From: Wolfiporia cocos
Taxonomy: Eukaryota > Basidiomycota > Agaricomycetes > Polyporales > Phaeolaceae
Assembly (NCBI GenBank): GCA_029448655.1
Contig: JACCLO010000013.1
Coordinates: 2,418,001-2,482,000, forward strand
DNA length: 64,000 bases
Direction of reading: 5' to 3'
Shown one piece after another: positions 43,955-54,801 of the stretch. Position 1 is the first letter of the stretch; every line of letters starts with the position of its first letter. The notes under the pieces are model-generated. The model was not told the origin of the DNA. It did no database searches and was given only the letters and a program-made list of their open reading frames with translations. The translations under genes were made by a program, and so were the position numbers.

Positions 43955-46309
43955 TCAACGCCGCATTTTCTTTTCCGTCTTTTTCTGGACTGTAGGCTTA
44001 GATGCGTCTGCCATCTGCACATCTGAGTCTACAACCGGGTCTACGTCCATTGGCACATAGTTTACATTGTTTACAATAGAGGAATTAAGCACGGTTTTAT
44101 CCTCCCGCCAAGCTCCGGTGGGAGGCTCCTCTGAGGCTGTTACAAACGAATCGTCGGAGCATGTTGAAGCTCCGTCGTCGTCACCAGGCGCCAAATCTAC
44201 TGAACGTGGTACAGATATGTAATCGAATATCGGGGCCCCGGTTCCTAGCCCATATAGTCCATCCACCGGTTCATTACCCTCCGAGGCAGATTCGGAGATA
44301 GAGACATTTACTGGTTCCTCGATCTCCAGAACTGAAAACTTATTATTAGAGAGGGGACGTACCTGAGTGAATCCGGCTTCCTTCGCAGCCTCCGGATTTT
44401 CCTTGGCCCATGCCGACACCATTCGCACGAAGTCCTCCTGGGATACTTCCCCAAGGACTTTTTCTGCTGGTGGTGCTTCGACGGCCTGGCGGGTGCGCGC
44501 CGGTTGTGAGGGTCCGGCACCGGTGTTCCCTCCACTGGTAGCTGCTCGGGGCTTCCAGTTAGGTTGGTGCCAGACGGGCTTGTTGCAGCCCTTCCCTGGT
44601 GCCTCTGCTTGTGTCTTGCTGCAAGAGTGGCACTTCCTCTTGAGCAAGTTGGCCCGTTCTTCTGCGGTGGGCTCGGACCGCGTGGTTCCCGATGATGATG
44701 TTGTCGCCCGACCTTTTCCTTTGTCAGCGACTCCCTTACCCGTGTCACGACCGTGGCGCAGCTTTTCTTCGTCGCGGAGACGACGCATCGCATTGTCCGT
44801 CCGGAGGATGGCCTGTTTCCAGGATTCGTAATCCTCGGGGATCGAGACGTTGTATCCTCTTTGCGATTTGTCGTTTACCGTGGCGGCGACGAAAGCGGAA
44901 TGTACTGCCGTGTAGATTTCCTTCGGGATGGCCGAGGTGACCCAGCGATGAACGATCTGGTTCTCCTTGTCATACTTTGCCTCCGAAAGAAGTCTTTCCA
45001 GCTCCTGGAAGTACTCTTCGCCTTTGCCGATGGTCATACTGAGCTTTTCTGCGGCGACTGCTGACTTCTTTTCTAAGTCGGGGTCGTCGAATTTCTGGTG
45101 TAGCTCCCAAATGAAGCGTAGCCAGCTCAGATGCCATTGTCCGTCACGGTAGTGTTCCCGCGTGAAAGCCGTTACCCACGAGTCTACCTTTGGTCCCCGT
45201 ATCAACGAGATGGCCGAGCCGATCTTTTTGCTGTCGGTGAAGAGCAGCGGCCGGTTGTCGTCGATGTACAGTTTTAGGCGCATAACCCAGGCGATGAAGT
45301 TCTCGCCGGTGAAGGGTTCGGGTTCGCGTACCTTAGACTTATACCGGGGGTCAGGCTGCGGCTCCGGGAGCATTGAATAGGCATCCCATTGCGAGCTTGC
45401 CGGTTTCTCGGGCCGCCACATGGACGCACGCGTTCCCGGGAGAGGCGCGGCTCTCCAGGTGTTCACATGCGCCGTCCGTGGTGCTACCGACGGAGGGACC
45501 GGGGGCTGTGCTGCCATGACCGAGAAGGGGACCTGGGGTGTGAGAATCGGGGGAGTGTAGCCGGGCAGGAATGGGTTCGTCTGCCGGGTGCCCGCGTTCG
45601 ATGCCGGACGGGTTGCTGCATTCACCGGTGGGGGAGATCCCATGTGGATGGACCTCACCCAGTTTTCAACCGGCCGGAAGCGTTCTTCCGGAACCGATGG
45701 TACTGACCGACGGGGGGCGGAGTGCTGGCTGTGTAACGAGGCCGCATCTCCTGCCGCGATTGCGTCTGCCTGGAGGCGTTGTGCCTCCCGCAGGAATCGT
45801 GCTCCCATGTCGGCGTTCCACACACCGGTTTGAACCATTGTCGCTGCTACCGTTTGACACCGATGACCGAAGTCTGCCGAGGTGGGGTTGGGGGGGAACG
45901 CCCATTGTAGGGCCAGGGGCGAGTTGATGTGCGCTAGTGGACTTGCGCCGCGGACCGTGTTGGACTGTTCCCTTGCCAGGTGGAACGCTTGTTGCAACCT
46001 TTCCACACCGGGACCCTGATCCTCCTGCGATGCGCCGTATGCGAGTGATCGGGCGGGGGGATGTCCGTCAAAGGTTCCGGTGTGTACCGAAGCGACTTCT
46101 ACCGGTTGGTGCAGGGCGTGTATGCTATCCGCTACCGAAAGTAGGGCGAAGTCGTCGGGTAGGCCGTGTACCTGGTAGTTCACCCACTGCCCTGGGTGGA
46201 ACGGGTTGTTTGTGACGGTCGGGGTGCCGACGACAGTGTTTCCGGGGAGTGGTACGTGTTCCGGTCGAGGACCACGGATGTATTCGAGGTCGTGGTGTGG
46301 GGAAGCCAT
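43955..46309 (-). CDS. gag: Gypsy Gag
   Basis: 784 residues from Met 46309. The N-terminal half is rich in proline, serine and alanine. The middle holds a retrotransposon Gag capsid-like region (about residues 305-480, with EPEPFTGENFIAWVMRLKLY and later WLRFIWELHQKFDDP). An atypical zinc knuckle CX2CX11CX5H (KCHSCS, later GCNKPVWH) follows, then an acidic, serine-rich linker and the basic end KKTEKKMRR. It forms the particle that packages the RNA. The stop TGA is in frame with the downstream dUTPase and is followed by CGA. Confidence 0.9.
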   Translation of the reverse strand: MASPHHDLEYIRGPRPEHVPLPGNTVVGTPTVTNNPFHPGQWVNYQVHGLPDDFALLSVADSIHALHQPVEVASVHTGTFDGHPPARSLAYGASQEDQGPGVERLQQAFHLAREQSNTVRGASPLAHINSPLALQWAFPPNPTSADFGHRCQTVAATMVQTGVWNADMGARFLREAQRLQADAIAAGDAASLHSQHSAPRRSVPSVPEERFRPVENWVRSIHMGSPPPVNAATRPASNAGTRQTNPFLPGYTPPILTPQVPFSVMAAQPPVPPSVAPRTAHVNTWRAAPLPGTRASMWRPEKPASSQWDAYSMLPEPQPDPRYKSKVREPEPFTGENFIAWVMRLKLYIDDNRPLLFTDSKKIGSAISLIRGPKVDSWVTAFTREHYRDGQWHLSWLRFIWELHQKFDDPDLEKKSAVAAEKLSMTIGKGEEYFQELERLLSEAKYDKENQIVHRWVTSAIPKEIYTAVHSAFVAATVNDKSQRGYNVSIPEDYESWKQAILRTDNAMRRLRDEEKLRHGRDTGKGVADKGKGRATTSSSGTTRSEPTAEERANLLKRKCHSCSKTQAEAPGKGCNKPVWHQPNWKPRAATSGGNTGAGPSQPARTRQAVEAPPAEKVLGEVSQEDFVRMVSAWAKENPEAAKEAGFTQVRPLSNNKFSVLEIEEPVNVSISESASEGNEPVDGLYGLGTGAPIFDYISVPRSVDLAPGDDDGASTCSDDSFVTASEEPPTGAWREDKTVLNSSIVNNVNYVPMDVDPVVDSDVQMADASKPTVQKKTEKKMRR

Positions 46310-47055
46310 TGTACCGTACGAAGATGTATGTATGTATGTAGAGTCGCGAATGACAGCGCTACCCGCCCACTGTGGATCAGCCTATAGCTGCGATCGGGGT
46401 GGTAACTAGAAACTGTCTTTCCACTCTATTCAGGAACCACCTCTTTTCGGAGATGTGCCAAGAAACGCCGAGGGGTTTTCTTCCCTCAGCCGGCGAGAAA
46501 TTCCTGCCTCCGAAACCTCGTCCAGCCCCGAAGCTAATTCGAGATACCGGGGGTACGGGATCTAAACCCTTGTGATGGAGGGTCTAAAATCTATCGTAGG
46601 GTGCCAAGTGGCTGTATGTGTGAGCTGTGTCACGCTCCTTCAGCCGCCTTGTGGGGCGCTGGGTTGTATAGTAACGGGGGGGCGGTAATGCCCGTGTAGT
46701 GGCGCGGTAATGCGCGTATATAGACGACCAGAGCTTCAGTACACTGCCACAGGGCCCCTTAACGCCTTTGATTATTACGCGTCGGGTGCTCAGTTACTGT
46801 GGTGGGGTTTTAACCCAAGACCTTTACGCCGCGTTGCACGACGGTGGTCCAGTAGCTTTGAAGCAACGGTAGGAGTGGTCCCCTACACGCTGTTCGCAAG
46901 TATGATCCCCCAGAACCCTGTCCCTTGTCCCTGGGATACGGGAGGATAAGAGTTTATACACCCGAATCGACCGAAGTCAACTCGAGGGCGAATGAACAAT
47001 GCACTTTGCCCCTAGTGCGCCGGGGTTGTTCTGGAATGAACTCAGAACGGGGTGG

Positions 47056-47066
47056 AGACTCGTCTT
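47056..47066 (-). promoter_or_regulatory. Primer-binding site, self-complementary to LTR
   Basis: One base inside the 5' LTR edge the sense strand reads AAGACGAGTCT. This is the exact reverse complement of AGACTCGTCTT in the LTR (sense strand 47171-47161), which lies about 30 nt after the TATA box, where the transcript should begin. This is the arrangement of the self-priming elements of the Tf1/sushi group. Confidence 0.8.
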
Positions 47067-47067
47067 A

Positions 47068-47438
47068 TGACACAAGCGCTATCTCAAGCAACTACTCAGG
47101 GCAATATTACTCGCGTGGAAGCGTATTGCTAGTCTGAGGCTACTCAAGGCAACAAAGGCCAAGACGAGTCTGGGGTGCTCCCTGCTCGTCTGGCTGGTAT
47201 ATATGCTCGTAGGCTGTTTGTACATGTTTGGCTACTATACAGTATTACGTAAGCTGATAGACCGTTTAGAGTATGGTAAACCCTATCGTAGGTGTAGAGC
47301 CACATCAAGGGTGTCCGGGGTCTGTGTACGCACGTGTAGGGTGTTCGGGGTCCTTGCACGTGATGTATAGGCGGGCGCTTAGATAAGATAAGGGTTGTTC
47401 CTAGTCGCAAGCTAGTTGGAGAAAATCGGCTTGTGACA
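47068..47438 (-). repeat. 5' LTR of the Gypsy element
   Basis: 371 bp. On the sense strand, TATATA at 47204-47199 precedes the predicted start at about 47171 by 28-33 nt. The predicted start is flanked by the inverted pair AGACGAG/CTCGTCT. Confidence 0.93.
47199..47204 (-). promoter_or_regulatory. TATA box of the Gypsy LTR
   Basis: TATATA within CATATATACC on the sense strand. Its distance to the 11-nt self-primer sequence fits a transcript starting AGACTCGTCTT. Confidence 0.75.
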
Positions 47439-47848
47439 AAAACGCCGACCAGCGCCGACTGACGACAGAGATTTGAGAAAAACGCCGATAGAAATCTGCG
47501 TCAGAAGGCGTGTATCCAAGCTGGTCGGCGCACGCGTACCAGCAAGGACTGGCGCAGACCACCGCCGATGTATTTAGGTATCTTTCTTACTTTCATCGGA
47601 TCCCATAGGGCGTAGAATGCGCTGATTTTTTTTTTTTAGTTACATACATGATACCGCGGCCCGCCTCTACCCGCCCTGCGGTCCACTCCTCCCCGCCCCC
47701 GCCCCCGCCCTCGCTCCCGCCCCGCCCCGCCCCTGCCCCCGCCTCTGAAAACCCCATAAATTGTGCTCACTACCCAACATGCCCTCTAGCCATCCTTCCC
47801 ATTCGAATCCGTCCCACTGTCTGCCCCACCCAGTCCACTACCAGCCCG

Positions 47849-48590
47849 CTAGCATTCCACCTCCTCACCCACTGCTTGCTCGGCGCTGCCGCTACTCGGT
47901 CCTCCATTTTGACCGGCAGACTGTGTGCCAAATATATTAGATATGCGCATGCTGAAGTAAACGTCATTTGCTCACCGCCGCGGCTTGCTCCTTTGCTTTC
48001 CGGTTCCATTTCTACAACACAGAGTACGAGTTAACAATGCGCTACAGGCATAGACCTGCCACTCACGTCTCTCTCAGCCTTCGGTAGAGACTTCCAGTGC
48101 TCGGCAAATTCCTCCAGTGTGCGACCGCAGTTTGCTTCAAACCACGCTCGGCCGCATACGTTCCTGCCAGCAGAATGTAGATGATATCATTATATGAGTA
48201 CGACAGTTCACCTGCCCGTCAAAGTGTCACCTAGCTTGTTAGGCCCACGCCGCCTCGTCGAAGTGGCTGGTCTGCTTGTCGGAGCTTCGTTCTCCTTATC
48301 TATAGCCAATAAGATCTACACATCATAGAGCTGTACACTAGCTACTCACTGGATTCTACTGTTACATGGCCTTCTGTCTGCAAGGACTTCGGAACAGGTG
48401 TGGTGGGGATGGCATCAGCAGTTGTTTGGGAAGTTTCGGATTCTATCGCACTGCGTCTATCTGAAGATACGATTGATGTATAAAACCCATGCATGTGACG
48501 TTCGAGACTCACTCAACAGATGTTACAGAACCATGCCGGCCTGTACCGGATTCGTTGAGCACCTGTGCTGCGGGGGGCACGCTGCAGGCC
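47849..48590 (-). CDS. HMG-box-like protein, 5' end uncertain
   Basis: A spliced gene that no single ORF shows. Exons: about 48563-48513, 48456-48350, 48299-48212, 48163-48067, 48011-47976 and 47920-47849. The four terminal introns are GT-AG with matching phases; the first junction is less sure. The product has a Ser/Thr-rich start, a basic stretch (RPATSTRRRGPNK), then WFEANCGRTLEEFAEHWKSL and PKAERDKWNRKAKEQAAA, which read like helices 2-3 of an HMG-box DNA-binding domain, and a Gly/Ser/Glu-rich end. The fold call is from pattern, without a search. The start may lie upstream (an S/T-rich frame runs up to about 48900) or be lost where the Tnp2-like remnant joins. Confidence 0.5.
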
Positions 48591-48899
48591 AATTCAGGGT
48601 TGGGTTGTTAGTGATGATGTGAACGCTGAAGTGCTGAAGGCGTACGTTGCATCGATCGAATGGTCGCTGAAGCTATCTGGAACACTAGATGGAACATTTG
48701 TTGGGGGAAAGATGTCGGCTGCCCTATATGGCGAGAGAGTGAGCTGCAGCATAAGGGTACAGACAGACATACAGTGGATCATGCAAAACAATTGCCACAG
48801 CAGCACCGGTGCGGGATGTGGTACGTTGCTTTTTTTGTGACGGGCATAGCGTCCCCAGAATCTGTCGAATCAGATAGAGAAGCATGGTTTTTAGAGAGG

Positions 48900-51824
48900 C
48901 CACTGAAGATACTTGGCTTGGCAATGCCAGTCTCAAGGCGCACCTATTATAAATGAGCACATTGTAAAGTGGAGGCTGATCGTACCACTTACCTGCTTGT
49001 ACTGTGTAGCATTGGTCACAGAGAGCAGCCGCTTCAGATTGTCTTGGTAGCGCTGCACGATATCTTTCGGATTCATATTTGCCTCTAGCTCGTAGATGTC
49101 AAAGTTGTCATGATCACAGCCTGGAACAGGGACGGATGGCTTCAGACATGCAGGGTAGTAGTGGCCAATCCCAGGTTTGTGGTGTCCTTTGATTTCACAA
49201 TAAGTTCGACAGCCCTGCGCACCTGAATGACAGACCATCCCATTGAGATATGTCATTCCTGGACTGTCAGCAAGGCCCAGAGCAAAGAAAGGGCGGTCGA
49301 TAAACTGTGCATTACGCAGTGCATCCCAAACAGGGAGTCCATCCTCTTGTAAAGCAGCTAAATGATGCAGTCCACGAAAAAGGTATGAGTCAACATTCTT
49401 CGGTTTATTGGGTCCCGGGATAACTCCGCCTGGAAGTATCTGTATCTTTTTGTAACGCTCGTCCGGAGAGTAATCCAAGAGAATCCAGATATAGACCCAG
49501 CAATCAGACTGTTTGTTGTCGTAGATCTGAGCACCATCAATTGAGAGCATCAATACAGAATCATGAGACCCCAGGATAGCCTTCTGACACATCTCAAAGT
49601 AGGTGTTGCTGTGAAAGAAGTCGGATATCACCTTACGCCGGCCTCCTGTCTCCTCGAGGGTCGCAAGAAATGTGTCTGTGCATCGCTGTCGATAGTCTTT
49701 TGAGTATGAGCTCTGTGGCGAAGCACGTCGTGCTTGTAGCTGAGGGCCAATTGGAAATGTCGTACATCGCTTGCGGGGAATGCGCTTGCCGTTATGCGCT
49801 AGAGTTTGTGGGTCATAGCGGGGCTCTGAGCACTCAGGACAGACGTCGAGAGTACTGAATGGACCGGTGAATGCAACACAACTGTTCACGCACATATCAT
49901 TCTTGAGTGCAATAAGTCCGGTGATTTCCGTGATGATCTTCTGAAGCTCATGGAGGGAGAGGAGTTGAATGTGTGGCGGACATTTAGCAAGGGCATCACG
50001 TATGCGCTGATATCGGTCCATAGACACGCCTTCTAAAGCGACGTAGATGTCAATTGAAAGCCGTGCGACTGGATCATCAAGGTGTTCGACCCGGGTGCGA
50101 GGGTTCTGTAGGCGAGCTAGAGTAGCAGGGGGGAGTCCATCGTTCTCGAGTTTTGCATGTCGTAGAGCATCAATAAATTTCATAGCAGTCCTGAGATCTT
50201 GAAGACGAGGCTCTGGATAGTCTGGAATACCAAGGTTCTCAGACGGCAAGTCCATATTGTTGCCAGCATTAATGTCGTTGTTGATCTGCAAAGTATGGTT
50301 GCCAATAGCATGCTCCTGGCTAGCATCTTCACGCGGCAGGCTTAGACCATCTTCAAGCATCGCACTAGATGCTCTGCCGCATAACACGTCGGCCAGTTCC
50401 TCATCCGGGTTCTCCTCGTCTGGTAATCCCTCATCAGGCGCCTCTTCGTGCGGCATGCCGGTCTCTTCATTACTAGTGTTGCCGAAGTTCAGTTCAGAAC
50501 CAAGGTTCAGAACCTGAACCACCTGAACCGAACCTAGGTTCAGGTTCAGTCCAGGTCCGGTTCAGGGTAGGACATCAAGGTTCGGTTCTTGGTTCAGGGG
50601 GGTCATGGGTACCCTTGAACCAGCTTCGAACCGGACTGAACCTTGAACCACATAGCATTAACATATTCTGTGTAGCCACTGGTGGATAAGCATCAATTAC
50701 AATTATGTTCTTGCCATCTTTGCTATAGTGTTGTTGCAGTAAGTTATGGATAGCTGGCTTCACCATAGCAAGCATCAGCACTCATATACTCTAGTCTCCC
50801 AATATGGCAAGGGCTCAACCCCATGCTGGGATCACCATGCTTTCTGTGGCACTGGGCTGCATTTGTTGCTGTCAGATGAAGTAAGAAATGTAGAAGATTA
50901 TGTTCCACTTCATATCCATGATCCTAGGTTATATACAATGTTGTCTAAGAATGGTTTGTTATTGAGGTTTGCCTCAGGCTAATTCACAATCATAAACTCT
51001 GATTACTGAACTGCTCAAGATGGCTGCCTTGAGTGATTATTGTGCATCTAAAATTTATGTTTACCACTCTAATCAAGATTAAGAGCCACTTTGGAATTCG
51101 GCCCAATAGACACCAAATGGAGGCACTGCAGAACTTGAAGTGTGATTACTTTAGTGGGTTCAATAGTGCCAGGAATGAGGTAGGCAATAGAGAGCAATTG
51201 GTATACATAGAAAGGTGCATGAAGTTGGTGTCTAAATTATTATTTTTACACTCTATAGAAGCAAGTAACTTAGCGGTTCGAACCTAGTTCGAACCATGAA
51301 CCGAACCTGATGAACCAGTTCACCAGGTTCAGTCCAGGTTCAGGTTCAGGTTCAGGCTCCCTGCAGTCGGTTCGGTTCTGGGTTCAGCCCTAGACCCCCC
51401 TGAACCTGAACCGAACTGAACTTCGGCAACACTATTCATTACACAAGACGTCTGGCTCCGAATTTCTCAGAAAATTATAGGACGAGTGGTATGGCACATC
51501 CTGCTCTGTGTCAGACGTCCCGCCGTGTTCCTCAATGTGCAGTGCATCAAGCTCGGAATCGCGTGCCATTGCGTTGATTGTTTCTGCCCTCGCACTATTT
51601 TCGGAGTCTTGAGGCAGACCAGATGGTGCTTGAGATAGCATGTCAACGATTTTATTATATCATATATTTCACACACAGCTAACGACAACAGAGTAGTATA
51701 AAGTACCTGTATTATCCACAAGGCTGGACTCTAAGCGGGCACGCTTTGCCCCGGACATGGATGATTGTCCAGAACTGGGGCACGCTTGATTCTGCTTGTT
51801 CCGTGAAGATGTATGGTCGGCCAT
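48900..51824 (-). pseudogene. Tnp2-like (CACTA) transposase, split by a MITE and truncated
   Basis: Start ATG at 51824. Exon 1 is 51824-51707, and exon 2 is 51628 down to 48993, interrupted by a 961-bp hAT MITE plus one 8-bp duplication. Leaving out the insert keeps the frame. After an intron (48992-48944) exon 3 reads VRLETGIAKPSIFSGL and then loses similarity near 48900. Recognisable parts are a CVAFTGPFSTLDVCPEC finger, MLSIDGAQIYDNKQSDCW, LPGGVIPGPNKPKN and GLHHLAALQEDG, typical of Tnp2-type transposases in basidiomycetes. The catalytic C-terminal half is missing. A second MITE lies 28 bp before the ATG. Confidence 0.82.
50474..51434. mobile_element. hAT-type MITE, copy 2 (961 bp), TSD TTCATTAC
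   Basis: The 8-bp TTCATTAC is duplicated at 50466-50473 and 51435-51442. Terminal repeat TAGTGTTGCCGAAGTTCAGT and subterminal GGTTCAG hexamers. It is nearly identical to copy 1 at 34971. Inserted in exon 2 of the Tnp2-like gene. Confidence 0.93.
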
Positions 51825-51851
51825 CCGACGGGAGGGACCGTTAGTGGTACC

Positions 51852-52852
51852 TAGTGTTGTGAGGTCCGGTCTCAAGGACCGCTAAAGACCAAGGACCGGA
51901 CCAGGACCGGACTGACTAGGACCGATTCAACGGTCCGGTCCAGTCCTGGTCCTGACACGGTCCTGGTCCCGGTCCTTCTGAGTGGTCAGATTTTGCAGGA
52001 CCGGTAAGGACCGGTAAGGACCGGTCCTGGACCGGTCCCGAATTTATCGTAGAATAGCACTTATAATGTGGTTATTCCAAGGTAGGGAACCATGACTGAC
52101 CAATATACAATAAAACCAAAGTATTTAAGACCCCCTAGAGTGGGTCTGCATCATGTATACCACTGGCTATTAGGGTAAACACATCAGACAGAAGCTGACA
52201 TGAATTGTAACAACCAAAAACCTTCTGATTTATGATACAATGAAGCACTGCTATTGTCTTGGGCAATGCTTGGCACACACAGGTTGTCCTCATATTATCA
52301 CTAGTTTTGCTGGCTGACATGCAGTTGTGTATTCTCCCATCCAGTAGTGTTAACACTCACATATTATGGTACACATGCATGGTGCATTCAATATCACTGG
52401 CAGAGCGCTGCTTAGTGGTGGTTATATGCTACTCATTGTGGCACATACAAAAATGCAACACATGATCTCATCAGATACAACTTGAGGTGTGCAGTTACTG
52501 CAGTGTCATTTCTGTGTGTTGACTTCAGTATACAATTTTACTTTCAGAAATCAAGAATCAGTGCACCATAGCCAATTTCTGGGCTGTACTTAGTATGTTC
52601 TGGTATATATCGAGTAGTAAGTACACTTTTGTTGCAGTTTTTGACATATAAAACTATAGTTAAGTCAATAATCACTTGATCGGTCCTGGACCGGTCCAGA
52701 CCGGTCCTAGGACCGCTATAGGACCGCGGTCCTACTTGGGACCAGTCCTCAGTCCGGTCCCTCGTTGCCCATGGCGGTCCGGTCCTGGTCCCGGTCCTCG
52801 GTCCTGCCCAATACATGCAAAAGACCGGACCGGACCGGACCTCACAACACTA
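51852..52852. mobile_element. hAT-type MITE, second family (1,001 bp), TSD GTGGTACC
   Basis: Terminal repeat TAGTGTTGTGAGGTCCGGTC, 8-bp GTGGTACC at 51844-51851 and 52853-52860. The subterminal parts are packed with GGACCGG/CCGGTCC. Its first eight bases equal those of the GGTTCAG-type MITE, which suggests related transposases. No transposase inside. Confidence 0.92.
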
Positions 52853-53146
52853 GTGGTACCAGCGAGCGCAAGTGATTCGCGGTATGGCTTATGTCTGTAC
52901 CAGGTAGCCAGCGAGATTCTATTACCGCCTTTGCAGTACTTCAAACAATTACACCATAGCTTTCCAGAGTCGCCCGCTGAGCTAAAACCAGATGCAGGGA
53001 CATTGGTGTCCATAGTGCGGCTCGGAGCAAGTGGCTATATGCGCGCATATACCACTAGACGATCATCGACTTAGTGAAATCGGACAGTCCGGTGCACGTG
53101 ACAGAACGAGAGAAGAGAAAACAAGAACTGAGTTAAACTTGCTATA

Positions 53147-53963
53147 CAGTCATCAACCACTCAATGAGACAACCAAATATTGTACTGCCTCGGACTTTAT
53201 GTAGACTTCCTCGTGTGCCAATCAGACTACACCAGAGTATCAGACCCAACCTCCTCCACAATCTGGCATTGAGAGTTCCCTTATCGAAGCCCCTCTACAG
53301 GCAGTGGAATTTGAACAATGGTTGAATGTCCTTATCAACGAACGACCACTCAATGAGACAGCGTCACATCACGCCTGATCAGGCCCAATTAGGTATATCT
53401 CATCAGCTGGTACTATCCCATTGTCGCCTTCCTCCTCACCGCCTCCTTGCTTGCTCTCATCTAGATCCTCCAAATCCAACCTCGGCCGTAGTATTAGCTT
53501 CTGTAGAGCTGTGCATTTCAGCTTTGGCCATCATTTGGCTCTTCCCTCGACCCCGGTTTGTTCACTTTCTGCCTTATAAGCTTCAAGTGCCCATTTGGAG
53601 CTGCTACTTCTGAAGTTCTCCATGTTTGGTGAATGTGATGGGTCCCGCTATGGTGACGTGGTCGGATGAAAGTTATTCAAAATAGCAACCTGATAGCTGC
53701 AACTGTCACTGTATTGCATAATTTCTGTGGAACTGATCTTTCGAAATGGATTTTGTTTTTGAGGGACAGCCAACAATGGTCGGTCTGTCAGAGATGCAAT
53801 ATTCGCAATACTTGCTTGGAACTCTACCAGTAGCTTTTCACAATACATGCAAATGAATGTACAAGAAGTCCGAGGTGCAAATGCGGAAGTGGGAAGCAGA
53901 AATCAAATAACAAGGTCGTTTGTCTCATTGAGTGATCGTGTCTCATTGAGTGATCGATGACTG
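53147..53963. mobile_element. Tc1/mariner-like MITE
   Basis: Imperfect terminal repeats of ~26 bp (CAGTCATC, then CACTCAATGAGACA) in inverted orientation, each directly flanked by TA, as expected for Tc1/mariner insertions. The CACTCAATGAGACA motif is repeated inside both ends. The interior ORF (53326-53613) has no transposase motif. Confidence 0.65.
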
Positions 53964-54801
53964 TAGTGCTCGAGGTGCGACTGACGAGATAGAATGCAGA
54001 ACGACGTAGTGTGATACATATCATAAATTGTAGATTATCACATGGCAAAGATAAATGTGCCAAAGTCAAATGTTCACGCGGCTCAGCGCAGACTAGCTCC
54101 GATGAGAATGGAGCACCTTGGACTGGCGCCGACTGGCGCCGTACAGCGCGATGCTGGTTTTCACTGGGAGCTTGCGAGCTCGCCCAGGACGAGAAAAATG
54201 CTCTGTGACTTAGTGTGACATATCCTGACACCGTGACACCTCTGTCCGAAATAGCGTTTTTGAGGCCAGGAACATTGCGTTCTCGAGGCCAGTTTTTTGG
54301 GAAAAAAGGGACGAACCCTTGGGCCTGGCTTACTGCGACTGCCGCACCTCCGTCCCCTCATCGCTCCAATGAGAATGAGCCCAGTAATTGTAATTCCCAT
54401 GAGCGCCGCCGCGTGAGTAACATCCGCGACGCCCCTGGGTGGTGGACTCTCACTCGAGTTGTGCTGTGTGAAGCAAGACTACAAACAAGCGCGCGTGCAT
54501 TGTTGATTTCGGTAAACCCCGAAGTGCAATGGCACGGCGCCAAACGGGACGTAACTTTTTTTTACAAACTCAATCATCAGCCTGCTACGTACTGACATGA
54601 ACTCGCGCTAGGAAACCTTCCGGCACGAAGAAGGCATCATAGAAATTGTTCAGTGTCGGATACTGCCAGCGAGCCAAGCCGGCGCCTGAAATTATAAGGG
54701 CCATGGGACGGCGCGATTGGGGAGCTGCAAATATGCGGTGGTAGAAGATGGTATGTGTATGATGAGATAAGATACATACTCTCACCAAAATGTTCGAACG
54801 C
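53964..54801. other. Spacer with GC-rich repeat, no gene recognised
   Basis: 54105-54165 carries GGCGCC-rich sequence similar, inverted, to the Gypsy landing site near 39200. 54240-54270 (TAGCGTTTTTGAGG) also resembles 38930-38945. The small ORFs are not supported. Confidence 0.4.

Larger units (their letters stand above)
39242..47438 (-). mobile_element. Ty3/Gypsy chromovirus with dUTPase, TSD AAAAC
   Basis: A complete 8.2-kb element. Two 371-bp LTRs (39242-39612 and 47068-47438) differ by one visible T/C change, and AAAAC is duplicated at 39237-39241 and 47439-47443, so insertion was recent. It is transcribed on the minus strand. The order is Gag, dUTPase, protease, RT, RNase H, integrase, chromodomain-like tail, with RT before integrase as in Gypsy. 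The whole coding region lies in one frame with two TGA codons. Confidence 0.95.

Noticed and set aside
40254..45927. Many plus-strand ORFs of 60-154 codons
   Set aside because: They lie antisense to the Gypsy gag-pol frame and show no domain; they are shadows of it.
47641..47760. CpG/CCCGCC-rich stretch as a CpG-island promoter
   Set aside because: It is downstream of the HMG-box-like stop on the minus strand and is simply a CCCCGCC microsatellite.
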